Of a DNA stretch of 23,443 nucleotides, positions 7,791 through 17,400 are shown piece by piece; position 1 is the stretch's first letter; each line of letters opens with the position of its first letter. The position numbers and the translations under genes were made by a program. The stretch spans positions 1 to 23,443 of the forward strand of contig JANBTH010000255.1 in the NCBI GenBank assembly GCA_027578815.1, given 5' to 3'. The notes under the pieces are model-generated. The model ran no database searches, was not told where the DNA came from, and worked only from the letters and a program-made list of their open reading frames with translations. Source of the stretch: Coemansia sp. RSA 1804. Taxonomy: Eukaryota; Kickxellomycota; Kickxellomycetes; Kickxellales; Kickxellaceae.

Positions 7791-8560
7791 GTTTTTATTA
7801 ACTGTTTCTACGTCTTTATTTTAGAAACACAACAGCACAGTGCTACTTTGCAAGTAATATTAATTTATTTTTTAGATTTAGGTTTTTTTGAATTAAGCGA
7901 GTTAACCCATTGTCGTGTTTGACTATCTTTTTCAGCTCCATCTGACGTACTTAATTTATAAATTGTATTTTTTATACGTAACCCTATATCCATTCGCATT
8001 TCCCTTACTTGTTTCTCTGTAAGTCCAGTATATCTGGCAACAACCTGTACACCTCTATCGCCACCTCTACTTTCATTAGATTTTCTTTGTGATGATGAAT
8101 GTGTTGCAGGCAATCTTTTACTCATTTTGTGAATAATTCAAAGGTCTATTATAAACAATCAGGAAATAATAATAAAAATTGAATGTGCCTAAAAGACGTG
8201 CTTTATTTTGCAAACAAATATTTCTTACATAAAAAAAGGAAATACGGCTAAAAAAAGAGTAAAAAGGGAAAGATTGAGCCAAGGGACAAGCACCCTACTC
8301 GTTTTTATATATACCATAAAGCAGACAAGCGCAAGATGCAGAAGAGAAAAACCTCTACTATGTGGATATTGATAGTGAAATCTCAATAATTTCAATGTAT
8401 TGGTATATCTTTTTTCCCACAAGTGGGTATACAGAAATCTGAAAATTGCTTTCATTTGTTGTTTCCGTTTAATTTGCATCTTGTGACATTCCATTTCCAG
8501 AAGTTGTAATTCGTTGGGTATCTATCCAGCTTTATCTTTTCATATCTAATTAACGATTCA
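7791..8560. repeat. Diverged tandem unit C (of three)
   Basis: The unit begins with TTTTTATTAACTGTTTCTAC and AACAGCACAGTGCT, matching the start of unit A (AACAGAACAGTGCT). It holds the intact small ORF (7865-8125), then TATTATAAACAATCAGGAAA beside the ORF start, a CCCTACTCGTTTTTATATA block near 8295, GTGGGTATACAGAAA near 8424 and TATCTATCCAGCTTT near 8520. It lacks roughly 85 nt present in A and B between the last blocks. The right edge is approximate. Confidence 0.7.
7865..8125 (-). CDS. Small basic protein, tandem family copy C (86 aa, intact)
   Basis: This is the only uninterrupted member of the three-copy family. The product is hydrophilic and strongly basic, with a Ser-rich N-terminus, a probably helical middle (RYTGLTEKQVREMRMDIG), the family core NTIYKLSTSDGAEKD and a lysine-rich tail (SKKPKSKK) ending in TAA at 7865-7867. 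There is no signal peptide, membrane segment or cysteine, so a cytosolic or nuclear location, perhaps nucleic-acid binding, is only a guess from charge. The ATG at 8125 has A at -3 and sits in the same context as in copies A and B. About 300 bases upstream are homologous among the units, so each copy carries its own probable promoter. I do not recognise the family. Confidence 0.5.
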   Translation of the reverse strand: MSKRLPATHSSSQRKSNESRGGDRGVQVVARYTGLTEKQVREMRMDIGLRIKNTIYKLSTSDGAEKDSQTRQWVNSLNSKKPKSKK

Positions 8561-9103
8561 TAGATTTCCACATATCAGGTTTTCTATTATACTTTCCTAG
8601 TAGTAGACAATGGATAAGTGTCAGTATAAGTTAGCTTAACATGTACAGATAGCCATTTCCCACCTTCTAGACGACGGGACTGTTGGTCAGGTAGCAGAGC
8701 TTAATAAGGATAACCAGCGGTCTCACTTTTGGCTCACGAACTTTCTGCAGTTTTCCATACTTTGCTTTTTGACAGAATTTTCTGTTTTCTTGCTACTGTC
8801 TCGATTAATGCAATCTTTTTTTCTTTCTTTCGTAAATTGCAATACAAATTATGCACCCAGTACTAATTAGATCGATTTGCAATCTGCAATCGTGGCTGCG
8901 TTACCTCCCACCTGGGATCAGGGGTTGACGAAACCTTGCATCAGAAAAACGTCTGTGCTTTATTTTTTTATTTCCCAATCCAAGAAAAAATTTCTTTTCT
9001 TTTCTCTTTTTACTCTTTTTTCTACTATATCCTATAGATTTTTTATTGCGTTTGTTAATCAGGCGGACACTTTTATTCTTTTCTTTTACTTTATTGATAT
9101 AAT
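8561..9103. other. Intergenic region upstream of the RMD1-like gene
   Basis: This AT-rich spacer of about 540 bp holds T-rich runs at 8811-8835 and 8961-9035. A plus-strand ORF (8877-9212) overlaps the RMD1 start in another frame and shows no motif. I find no RNA gene here. Confidence 0.5.
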
Positions 9104-10898
9104 ATGCAGCAATCAGTTCCATTTAACCGTAAAAGCAAGCAGCATGGTCGTGGCGTGGGGCAAAGCGTTCCGCATGACGGGTCGTATCCGCCACGGATGC
9201 AGCGGGAAATAGTGGTGCCGCCCAGCGGAATGCATCGCACCGGGGAGCAAATTGGCCGGTTAACACAGCGGCCAACAAAGCCGGCCTTTCGCACAACCAA
9301 AACGTCCCAGAAACTCAAGATTCTCCCTGAAGACGAGGATATCGGGCCCAGCACCGACGTGGAGGAGTATCTTGGGCTCACCGGAGTCTATGACCAGATC
9401 GAGAACATGCGCGGGGCGCAGGATCTGAGAAACGAGATCAACCGGTTGAAAAGCCTGCCGCCTGGCAGTCTCCCGCGAGTAACGGCGTATGCCACAGCCA
9501 CGTCGTACACGATGACGCAGTTGTTCAAGTGGATCCAGTCGCGTAAGCAGAGCAATGACACGGCTCCGAAGCTTCTGGACGAGTGCATATACTCGCCGTT
9601 TGTGTACGGGCCATCGGAGGCCATTACTATCAGCATGGAGGAGAACCTGATAGAGGAGGCTGTTGAGACCGTAGAGTTTCGCGAGTCGTATGTGCCGATA
9701 AAGAGCGAGGTGTTTATTTTTGACTACGGAGTGGTGGTGATTTGGGGAATGGACGAGAACCACGAGCGCGAGTTCCTTCAGGAGCTTGGACCCTTTGAGC
9801 TGGAAAAGGTCGATGAGGCGGATATCGAGACCGAGGAGCTCGAGTTCTACATCAACTCCAAATCTCAGTCGCGGATCTACAACGATGTGATCTCGCTGCG
9901 CACCACAAAGGGCCACATGGCAAAGCTGGCGATTTCGCATGCAATTGCTCAGGCCACAAAGCTATCGCTGTACGAGGGGCTGGTGGACGACACAATAGAG
10001 GCTACGCGCCATATCCCGCAGCGCATGGCGGAGTCTGGAACAGTCGAGATGACGCGCAAGGGCCTGATAAAGAAAATCGGGCAGCTGTTCATTATGCGCG
10101 TCAATGTGAATCTGGTCAGCAATATCCTGGACACGCCCGAGATCTTCTGGTCGGAGCCGGCGTTGCAGCCGCTGTACGCGGCTATCCGCGAGTATCTGGA
10201 GATCCCGCAGCGCGTGGAGATCATGAACCACAGAGTCAGCGTGATCAGCGATCTGCTCGACATGCTTAATGGCCATTTGAACGGCATGCATGGCGAGTTT
10301 CTCGAGTGGATTGTCATCATCCTTATAGGTAAGTCTAATGACATTGCTTGCACTTACATGTCTTGTTTGTGTTTACTTGTTGAATGAAGGGTTCTTTGTT
10401 GGCGCATTCCATCAATTCCATGTATCTAAAGAAAGACCTTTTGCTGTTTGTTTGCGCATCTTTGAATACGCCCTTTTTCTTCCTTCTCTCTCTCTTTCTC
10501 CCCCCCTTTCCTTTTGTTTCCTTGTGGTGTTGATGTCTGTAGTTGTTGACATTTTTGTAATGCTGCTAGAGTGCGTGGTGTTTGCAGCAATTGGTTAGAG
10601 TGCCAATGTGGAATATTACAATCTGAAGCTGACGACCAATCTTCATCTTTTTTTCTCACCATCCTATTCCCTTATTTTCTCCTCTTTCCTCGCTCTGTTC
10701 TTTGATCTATATTATTTTCACGTTATTGGTTCTTGGAGGTTGACTGTTTTCTACCTTGCTTTTTTTATAATTTTTTGGGGAGAGGAAAAGAGGGGAAAAA
10801 GGTTGTTTGGGTGTTTTTTCATTTACAATCATGTAGGAGTTGAGATTATTATTGGAGTCGTTACTATCAGCATCGAGGCGGCCAAGCTTTCGCTTTGA
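9104..10898 (+). CDS. RMD1: RMD1/Sif2 family protein (DUF155), two exons
   Basis: The CDS is join(9104..10328, 10837..10898), 428 residues. The first ~115 residues are basic and disordered. The DUF155 domain follows: FIFDYGVVVIWGM, then the acidic EELEFYINSKSQSRIYNDVISL, and the C-terminal signature RVNVNLVSNILDTPEIFW...LYAAIREYLEIPQRVEIMNHRV. It ends in one hydrophobic helix that crosses the splice junction (LEWIVIILI / GVEIIIGVV), the usual C-terminal anchor of this family. Relatives include yeast Rmd1 and Rmd8, fission yeast Sif2/Sif3 and human mitochondrial RMND1. With no clear mitochondrial presequence this copy looks closer to the fungal Rmd1/Sif group. The molecular role is poorly known; some members are linked to sporulation or membrane processes. 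Without splicing the frame stops at 10387 and the anchor is lost. Orthology within the family is unresolved. Confidence 0.85.
10329..10836 (+). other. Spliceosomal intron of the RMD1-like gene
   Basis: The donor GTAAGT follows LEWIVIILI at 10329 and the acceptor TGTAG ends at 10836. At 508 nt it is the longest intron in the window. The exon-2 peptide completes the family's C-terminal hydrophobic segment, which supports the junction. The acceptor is a TAGGAG tandem site, so an alternative using the second AG would drop one glycine. Confidence 0.75.
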
Positions 10899-11051
10899 AC
10901 AGAATACCACTGAATCGGAAGAATGTTTTTGTAGTATTATTAGAAGAGAAAGCGAGTTGTATCTCCCATTTCCATAGTCTACACATTGAGTAACAAAGTT
11001 TTAATTCCAGATGGAGCTGAGATCCATTAGCTGTTTTACAAGTCGCTTCAG

Positions 11052-11132
11052 ATGGAAACTATTCGTGTCTTCACCGTTGACTCACACTTTCGCTTTATTT
11101 TAATGAGTAATGCGATGACAAGGCACAAGTGA
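11052..11132 (+). pseudogene. Possible remnant of a PhzF-like N-terminus
   Basis: A 26-codon ORF begins METIRVFTVD, echoing MAATYKVYTVD of the intact PhzF-family gene 437 bp downstream. An Asn also recurs ten residues after the Asp (SNA against GNQA). The match is short and the frame then stops at 11130-11132, so chance is possible. Confidence 0.25.
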
Positions 11133-11359
11133 ACCTGCGCTGCTGTACCAGAGAAATGAAGAATATCCCTGCAGAATCTTCCATTCAAGGAGAGCAAGCT
11201 ATATTAGTCATCTGCATAACAGGGGTCGCGGAGATAACGCCCGCTTTTGGTTGCTAATGGCAGAAATCCTGACTTGTTGAACTCTCACGTTTCCGCTTTT
11301 AACAAGGCGCTAGATAAGCAACATTGATTAAGACTCACCCGGGTCAGGGAAAGTAAATG

Positions 11360-11387
11360 CCAATCAGCAGTTTCGGACCTTTAAATA
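11360..11387 (+). promoter_or_regulatory. CCAAT box and TATA-like element of the PhzF-family gene
   Basis: CCAAT (11360-11364) is followed by TTTAAATA (11380-11387), which is about 102 nt upstream of the ATG. This spacing resembles that of the other TATA-like elements in the window. Function is inferred from position. Confidence 0.4.
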
Positions 11388-11414
11388 CAGAGAACAATCC
11401 TTAATCCTCTCTCT

Positions 11415-11440
11415 TGTCTTTGTCTTTGTCTTTATCTTTA
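11415..11440 (+). repeat. TCTTTG/TCTTTA hexamer repeat in the 5' leader
   Basis: About four tandem TCTTTG or TCTTTA units form a pyrimidine-rich tract between the TATA-like element and the PhzF-family ATG. It probably lies in or next to the transcription start region. Confidence 0.7.
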
Positions 11441-11488
11441 TTTTACCTGTTGTGGCAATACTAGTATATTCTTCCAAACAGAAACCAA

Positions 11489-12376
11489 ATGGCAGCGACA
11501 TACAAGGTATACACGGTGGATGCGTTTACCAAGACAGCATTCAGCGGCAACCAGGCCGGGGTGGTTGTGGTGCCGAAGGATGCGCCAATGAGCGAGCAGG
11601 CGATGCAGCAGGTGGCAAGCGAGCTCAACTACTCGGACACTGCGTTTTTCACGCCAACAGACGGAAAGCCAGCCGAGCAGGCATCGGCGTTTGCACTGCG
11701 GTGGTTTACGCCGGCAAGGGAGGTCAAGCTCTGCGGCCACGCCACGCTGGCCACCGCACATGTGCTTTTCCACGAGCTGCGCAACCCGAGCGATGCGCTG
11801 CGCTTTGCCACGCTTAGTGGCGAGCTTGTTGTGCGCAAGGGGGAGAAAAACAAGCTCGAGATGACGTTCCCCGCCGACCCTCCCGAGCCTGTTGACCCTG
11901 CCTCGAGCGATGTGCAGACGCTTGCGCGTGCGTTTGCCGGCGCCTGGGATGCGCGCACAGTTACTGCGCTGTCGCCGTCCCTGCGCTACCTGGTGATCCA
12001 CAGTCCTGGGTTTGACGAGACTTCGCTTGTGAACCACAGTCCCGGGGTTACGCAGAACGTGCTGGATGCCGGGGAGCGGCTGGGGCTCACCGGTGCCATT
12101 GTTACGTGGCTGCCTGCAGGCGATGACTCTGTTGACTATAGGTGCCGGGTGTTTGTGCCGTGGTGTGGCATAAACGAGGATCCTGCCACCGGCTCCGCTC
12201 AAACGGTCCTTGCGCCGTTCTGGAGCCAGCGCCTACCAAACAAGTCTTTCTTTGCTGCTCAGCAGTGCTCGAAAAGGGGCGCTATGCTGGAAGCGTCGCT
12301 GGTTGGCAGCAAGGTTGTTGTATCGGGCCAGGCGGTTGTGGTGATCCGCGGTTCGCTTTCCATTTTAATTGATTAA
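11489..12376 (+). CDS. PhzF/PBLD-family isomerase-like protein (Yhi9-like)
   Basis: This single-exon, 295-residue protein has the usual length and the duplicated hot-dog-like layout of the PhzF family. Seen motifs are VYTVDAFTKTAFSGNQAGVV at residues 7-26, ELNYSDTAFF (45-54), LCGHATLA (81-88) and NEDPATGSA (229-237). In bacterial PhzF the residue in the SETxF motif is the catalytic Glu; here it is Asp50, a conservative change that may alter activity. His84 and Asp231 match the other conserved active-site positions. PhzF itself isomerises a dihydro-anthranilate precursor of phenazines, but eukaryotic relatives (yeast Yhi9, human PBLD) have no settled substrate and no phenazine genes are nearby. 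The ATG was chosen as the first after the leader repeat, because the family signature starts within seven residues of it. Confidence 0.9.
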   Translation: MAATYKVYTVDAFTKTAFSGNQAGVVVVPKDAPMSEQAMQQVASELNYSDTAFFTPTDGKPAEQASAFALRWFTPAREVKLCGHATLATAHVLFHELRNPSDALRFATLSGELVVRKGEKNKLEMTFPADPPEPVDPASSDVQTLARAFAGAWDARTVTALSPSLRYLVIHSPGFDETSLVNHSPGVTQNVLDAGERLGLTGAIVTWLPAGDDSVDYRCRVFVPWCGINEDPATGSAQTVLAPFWSQRLPNKSFFAAQQCSKRGAMLEASLVGSKVVVSGQAVVVIRGSLSILID

Positions 12377-12419
12377 AGTAATAATAGCTGTTTCTTTTTT
12401 CTGTGGTATTCAGAATGAC

Positions 12420-12425
12420 AATAAA
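12420..12425 (+). terminator. Candidate poly(A) signal of the PhzF-family gene
   Basis: AATAAA lies 44 nt after the stop codon, followed by a GT/T-rich stretch as expected for fungal 3' ends. Confidence 0.5.
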
Positions 12426-12727
12426 GGGGGTTGCCTGTGCTTGTCATCTTGTGCATGCTGTTCTATTTTTATCCTTTTAAAGATGGAAGCAAGAAAAGGG
12501 GCTGTCTAAAAATAGCCAGAGTATTCTGGACCATTTCTGCATCACTTGCTGAATAAGTCAACCTTCCTATGCAAGTGCTGGCAAAACAAAATATCCTGTT
12601 GTTTTACTGTTTTTCTAGAAATACGAGTTTTTGGTTGACAACCTTTTTTCCTGGTTTAATTTTGCAGGTGACAACCTTTTCGTCCGTTTTTCATCTTTCT
12701 TTTCCTTAATGTTTGTTCGTTTACTTT

Positions 12728-12735
12728 TATATATA
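12728..12735 (+). promoter_or_regulatory. TATA box of the unknown 336-residue gene
   Basis: TATATATA lies 61 nt before the ATG at 12796, in an otherwise ordinary AT-rich leader. Confidence 0.45.
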
Positions 12736-12795
12736 CATATGTATTTAATAAACAGCTGTTCCACCACATCTGACTAATTATTACACACACAAAAT

Positions 12796-13806
12796 ATGAG
12801 CTTAACAGAGATATCACATTACTCCGTCCAGCTGTTTGGCACGAACAGATACGATGGAATCACAACGAGTATATTCAAAGTACGCACAGGAGAGACCCCG
12901 ATAGATACACCCAAAATGCTAGAACTTTCGGTGCAGAGCAAGTATCAGTACAATATGTTTGTGACCCGGATGGATGGAGATCCGAATGCTGGACCAGCCT
13001 ACGAGGACTGTGGAGGGCATCGGTACTTGCTGCGCTGTTTCTCCAGAACAAACGAGATTGCGGTGCCGCCGCTTTGGGCATTTGGTGCATCGCCCGTGGT
13101 GCTACATGATGCCAGGCAACAGGACACCAAACAGCCTGTTTTTATTGTTGAGGGCCACGCGGACCAGCAAAGCGCTATAAGGCTGACAGATGTCAAGGGG
13201 TTTATCCAGAGAGCCGCTGTGCCCCTGGAAAATCAATCTCAGTATCATCACAAGCGCACGGTATCGCTGCCAGGCGGATCCGCAGACCCCCAGGTGCACG
13301 AACGCATAGTGCTCACAAACATACTGGGCCGCCCGCAATCCCGAACCTGGCCGGACATCCAGATTGAGTACATTACCAGCCACCGCACATTCGTTATCTA
13401 CGATGCCAAAATGACCCCTGGTGCACTGCAGGCCCTGAAGCCTACGCCAGCAAGTCTTACGCGTCTGGCTGTTGAGCAGCTGAACATTGATACCGTTGTT
13501 GTTTGTGTCCAGCACAGTACGACAGGCGGCATTTTTGCCCGTGCGTTTCTTCCAATGCAAGCCTACGCTGCGGCCCCAATGCCAGTTGCTGCCTTGCCGT
13601 ACCTGAGACATCCTTGGGGTCCGCTTTCTGTGAAAAATATGTTTGAGATCCTGTGGGTCTCCGATAATAAGGCATGCAGAATCATCAAGTCTTCCTCCAG
13701 ATCCTCAGATGCTGGTATTGCTGTGGGTAATGGTGGAAATGATGCACAGCATGTGGAGCTGCTGGTCAGGTCGGAACCGACACTGACACGCACTTTTTAT
13801 CTTTAG
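12796..13806 (+). CDS. Hypothetical protein, 336 aa, unrecognised
   Basis: This is a single uninterrupted frame with GC-rich coding composition unlike the flanking AT-rich spacers, and its ATG sits in a purine-rich context (AAAATATG). I do not recognise a family. The sequence looks globular: alternating hydrophobic strands such as QPVFIVEGHA, IQIEYITSHRTFVIYDAK and IDTVVVCVQHSTTGGIFARAFL suggest a beta-rich or alpha/beta fold. No signal peptide, membrane helix or coiled coil is evident, and a Ser/Gly-rich segment lies near residues 295-315. Neighbours give no functional hint. It could be a fast-evolving or lineage-restricted protein, or a member of a family too diverged to see by eye. The long GC-rich frame and the TATA box before it make a real gene likely. 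Confidence 0.75.
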   Translation: MSLTEISHYSVQLFGTNRYDGITTSIFKVRTGETPIDTPKMLELSVQSKYQYNMFVTRMDGDPNAGPAYEDCGGHRYLLRCFSRTNEIAVPPLWAFGASPVVLHDARQQDTKQPVFIVEGHADQQSAIRLTDVKGFIQRAAVPLENQSQYHHKRTVSLPGGSADPQVHERIVLTNILGRPQSRTWPDIQIEYITSHRTFVIYDAKMTPGALQALKPTPASLTRLAVEQLNIDTVVVCVQHSTTGGIFARAFLPMQAYAAAPMPVAALPYLRHPWGPLSVKNMFEILWVSDNKACRIIKSSSRSSDAGIAVGNGGNDAQHVELLVRSEPTLTRTFYL

Positions 13807-14465
13807 ATGCTAATGCATTTGACTTGTCGTGTTTTTCTAAATGTATGAATGGAACAACGGTTTAATATGGAAAGGGTATTCCAAAACCAGCAGAATTTAA
13901 TCCATATATCTACATTGCTGCATATATGTAGTTGCCCAGGATAATGATATCAACAGCTGGCTTTTTCTTGGACATGTCGCTATTTCGATAGACGCTACTT
14001 TTCTTTGCACAAAAACGGAAATTAATGTCGGAGCTTTTTTAAAAAAAGAGGCATGTTTGTAGCCCGTACACTACAGAGAAAGCAAAGACAAGGACCGCAG
14101 CATAGGCGACTTTATGAATAAAAACAGACATTGAGGTAGCCAACGCAGTGCCGAGCCTGCCTTGTGATTTCATTATTCATCTTCAATTTCCATTTTGTAC
14201 TTCTTTTCAGAAAACGAAATGAGATTTTGGACTTCAGTTTCCACCTCTTTAGTGGGGGGGTTTTCTAGAATTCCAACACGGATACATGAAAAAGGAAATG
14301 AAAGGTTAAAGAATAATCCCGAGCTCGCCCATTTATTAATTGCTGGTGTTCTGCTCATCTTTTTCATTTTCATTTCTTTCATTTTCATTAGTTTTTTCTT
14401 TTGCCTTTTTGCATTAGTCTTGGTTCTTGGCTTAGACTATATTCTTTTTTGCACAAACTTTAAAA
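13807..14465. other. Intergenic region upstream of the M16 peptidase gene
   Basis: This is a 659-bp AT-rich spacer. A TTTTCAT-type simple repeat (about 14360-14392) gives rise to a Phe/Ile-rich 93-codon ORF (14195-14476) that overlaps the peptidase start in another frame. It has the composition of a translated simple repeat, so I do not call it a gene. Confidence 0.55.
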
Positions 14466-17400
14466 ATGAAAATTAAAGAACGCTTTTATCTTGCATCAGT
14501 GGTTCTTACTGCTGTGCTGGCATTTTTGCTAGTGCGCAACAGAACCGCAAGCAACGAGTCATTGTTTGCACAGCGTCAAACTGTAGAGTCTAAGAGTTCT
14601 TACTACGAGTACACGGGTCCAATGGAGCAGTCGTCCAACGACCACCGCCAGCACAGGCTCATCCGTCTTCCAAACGGTATGTCTGCGCTGTGCACCTATG
14701 ACCCGCAGGCAGAGTCGGCTGCTGCGTCACTTGCCGTCAATGTTGCCAGTTTATCAGACCCGCCTTCCTTCCTGGGCATGGCTCATTTCCTAGAGCACAT
14801 GTTATTTATGGTAAGCCTTGAAACAAGTAATAAGTGTTTAAACAATAATTATATATTGTGTAGATAGATGTTATCTAAATAATGTTGTATTTGTTGTGTG
14901 CATTCTGTAGGGCTCAGGTAAATATCCTGCTGAGGATGACTATACAGAATTCTTGGCAAACCATTCGGGCTTATCCAATGCAGCAACTGGAAAGGACTAC
15001 ACTTTCTATTACTTTTCTGTTGATAATGAGGCATTTGAAGGTGCCCTTGACCGGCTGTCTTGGTTCTTTGTGCATCCGCTCCTGAAGCCTGATAGTGTTG
15101 ACAGGGAAGTGATTGCTGTTGACTCGGAATTCAAAAACAGTCTACGTAATCATGGCTGGCGTTTCCAAAGTCTTTCATATTTTCTGTCAAATCCAGAACA
15201 TCCATTTTCACTGTTTGATATGGGTAATCTAGAAACACTAAAGGCTGCAGCTAATCAAGCAAATGTGTCGCTGGCAGATGAGGTACGCAAGTTCTATGAT
15301 ACGTACTACTCAGCAAGCATTATGAAGTTGGCTGTTGTTGGAAACCACACACTGGACCAGCTTACTGAGTGGGCTGTTTCAATGTTCTCTGCTGTGAAAG
15401 ACAAAGGCGACACAAGTATAAAGCTTGATTCGCATCCAGTTGGGCCTAATGAGCTTGGCAAGGTGATATTCTATGAAACTCTTGAGGATTCTAATATAAT
15501 AACACTAGAGTTTCCGGTCCCCAACACAGAGTCCAAGTACAGACAGCTGGTGCATGAATATATTCCAATTCTCTTGAGCACCGATACTTCTGGATCACTA
15601 TTATCATACTTGAAAGAAATGGGATGGGGAACTGCTTTGGGAGGCAGAAGTTATGATATAGTTCACTCCCAGCTCAGCACATTTAATATTCGTGTATCCC
15701 TCACTCCCCTCGGAATGGACCACTATCAAGATGTTGTCAAGGCTATTTTTGGTTATCTACAAATGCTTAAGGACATTGGACCACAAGAATGGTTCTACAA
15801 GGAGCTCTCACAGATAATGAACCTTGACTATCAGTTTTATGAGCGGCCAGATTCAAGACATTGGGCAGTTGGATCCAGCATCAATTTGCTGAATAAAGCT
15901 ATGTTACCTGAGCATGTTTTGTCGTATGGAGAAACTGTTGATAGTACTGCCAACACAAAGGATGTTTCAGACTTTTTGGAGCACCTCAACCCATCCAACT
16001 ACAGACTGTTTGTCGGTTCACAAAAGCACAAATCAGTAGAGCTGGATAAGCAGACACCTTTCTACAATGTTTCCTACCATGTTGAGCAGCTTGACCCATT
16101 GCTTACAACAGAGCAGGCAGTCTTCGGTAATGAAATGTTTTTATTCCCCAAGCCAAACGTCTTTATTCCTGAAAATCTGCAGATGAGCGACACTAGCAGC
16201 ATAGATACCGATTCGGATAGCAGCAACAAACACCCAGAATTGCTAAGGCTGTCAGACAAGCTGGAGCTGTGGTTTAAGCAGGACACGCAATTCCACACGC
16301 CCCACGGTGCAGTCTACATAACAATCGAGCCAAAGCATCTGCCATCAACACCTCTGGAATCAGTGCTAGGATCAATCTACTCAATGTGTATGGATTCTGT
16401 GCTTACAAAGGAGCTCTATGGTGTTGAAACAGGAGGTATGAAATACTTTGCTTGGGCAAGCGAATCGAGTCTAGACATTGGTGTGGGTGGATTCAAGGAG
16501 AAAATGCCACTGCTGCTTGACATGATTATGCACAGAATTACCAACTTTGAACTAAAGAGAGAAGACTATGAAATGTACCGTCTGAAGCTTGAGAAGAGCT
16601 TTAGTCAGTACCAGTACTCTGATGCACGGAGGAATGCGATGATGTGGCATTCGTTGGTTACAAATTCACCAGCATACCATTACAAAGAGAGGGAACATGC
16701 ACTGCTCAACAGCGTTACATTTGAAAAGACGCAGGAATACATTGCTGGTCTTTTGAACCATACATTTGTAAAGATGCTGGTTTCTGGGCAGTTTACAGAG
16801 ACAGAGGCACTGGAGATAAGCGATAATGTTGTAAATACCATTGGCTCTGCACATCTTGAAAAGGAGCAGATGCACAACGTGTATACTGTAGATATTTCAC
16901 CAGGTAGCTACATGTATTCATTTGTAATGTCTGATGAGGGTGCAGAAAATGGAGGTGTTGCTTCAATCGTCTACTGTGGCGAGGGCGGTGATCTGAATGA
17001 TACCATAGCATTAATGGTTATCGATTCAATGCTGAACAACCTGTTCTTTGAGGGGGTGCGCACAAAGGAGCAGCTTGGATATGCGGTTTCAGCTACACTG
17101 AAAGAGTCAAGCGATGGCTATTCTAGTGTTCAATTTTTGCTCCAGGGAGAGCATAACCCAATGTATGCCAAACTGCGTATTGACAACTTTATCAGAGGAT
17201 TTAGAGGCAAACTGGAGGAGATGAGTGATGATAGCATTCAAGAGAAGATAGGCGCACTTTCCAAGTCACTTTTGGAAAAGCATAAATCTATTGGTGAAGA
17301 GGCATTGAGTGACTGGGATGTTATTGAAGGTGGATGGTATAATTTCGATTCTAACCACAAACTGGTGAAGAAGTTGCGTCTGGTGACAAAGGAGGATATC

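Larger units (their letters stand above)
10899..11488. other. Intergenic region upstream of the PhzF-family gene
   Basis: This 590-bp spacer contains a short PhzF-like reading frame (11052-11132), a CCAAT and TATA-like pair (11360-11387) and a TCTTTG repeat before the PhzF start. No other coding signal is apparent. Confidence 0.6.
12377..12795. other. Intergenic region between the PhzF-family and unknown genes
   Basis: This 419-bp AT-rich spacer holds the poly(A) signal of the upstream gene at its left end and a TATA box at its right end. I see nothing else. Confidence 0.6.

Noticed and set aside
8877..9212. Plus-strand 111-codon ORF overlapping the RMD1-like start
   Set aside because: It is in a different frame from the conserved gene, T-rich leader sequence, with no motif.
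10329..10836. Possible box C/D snoRNA in the RMD1-like intron
   Set aside because: TTGATGT near 10530 and CTGA near 10625 are imperfect or badly placed boxes with no terminal stem.
11438..12202. Minus-strand 254-codon ORF opposite the PhzF-family gene
   Set aside because: It overlaps a clear PhzF-family CDS, has no motif, and has an Arg/His-rich composition typical of antisense GC-rich frames.
14195..14476. Plus-strand 93-codon ORF with a Phe/Ile-rich hydrophobic stretch before the M16 gene
   Set aside because: The hydrophobic part is a translated TTTTCAT-type simple repeat and the frame overlaps the M16 start; there is no independent support for a gene.
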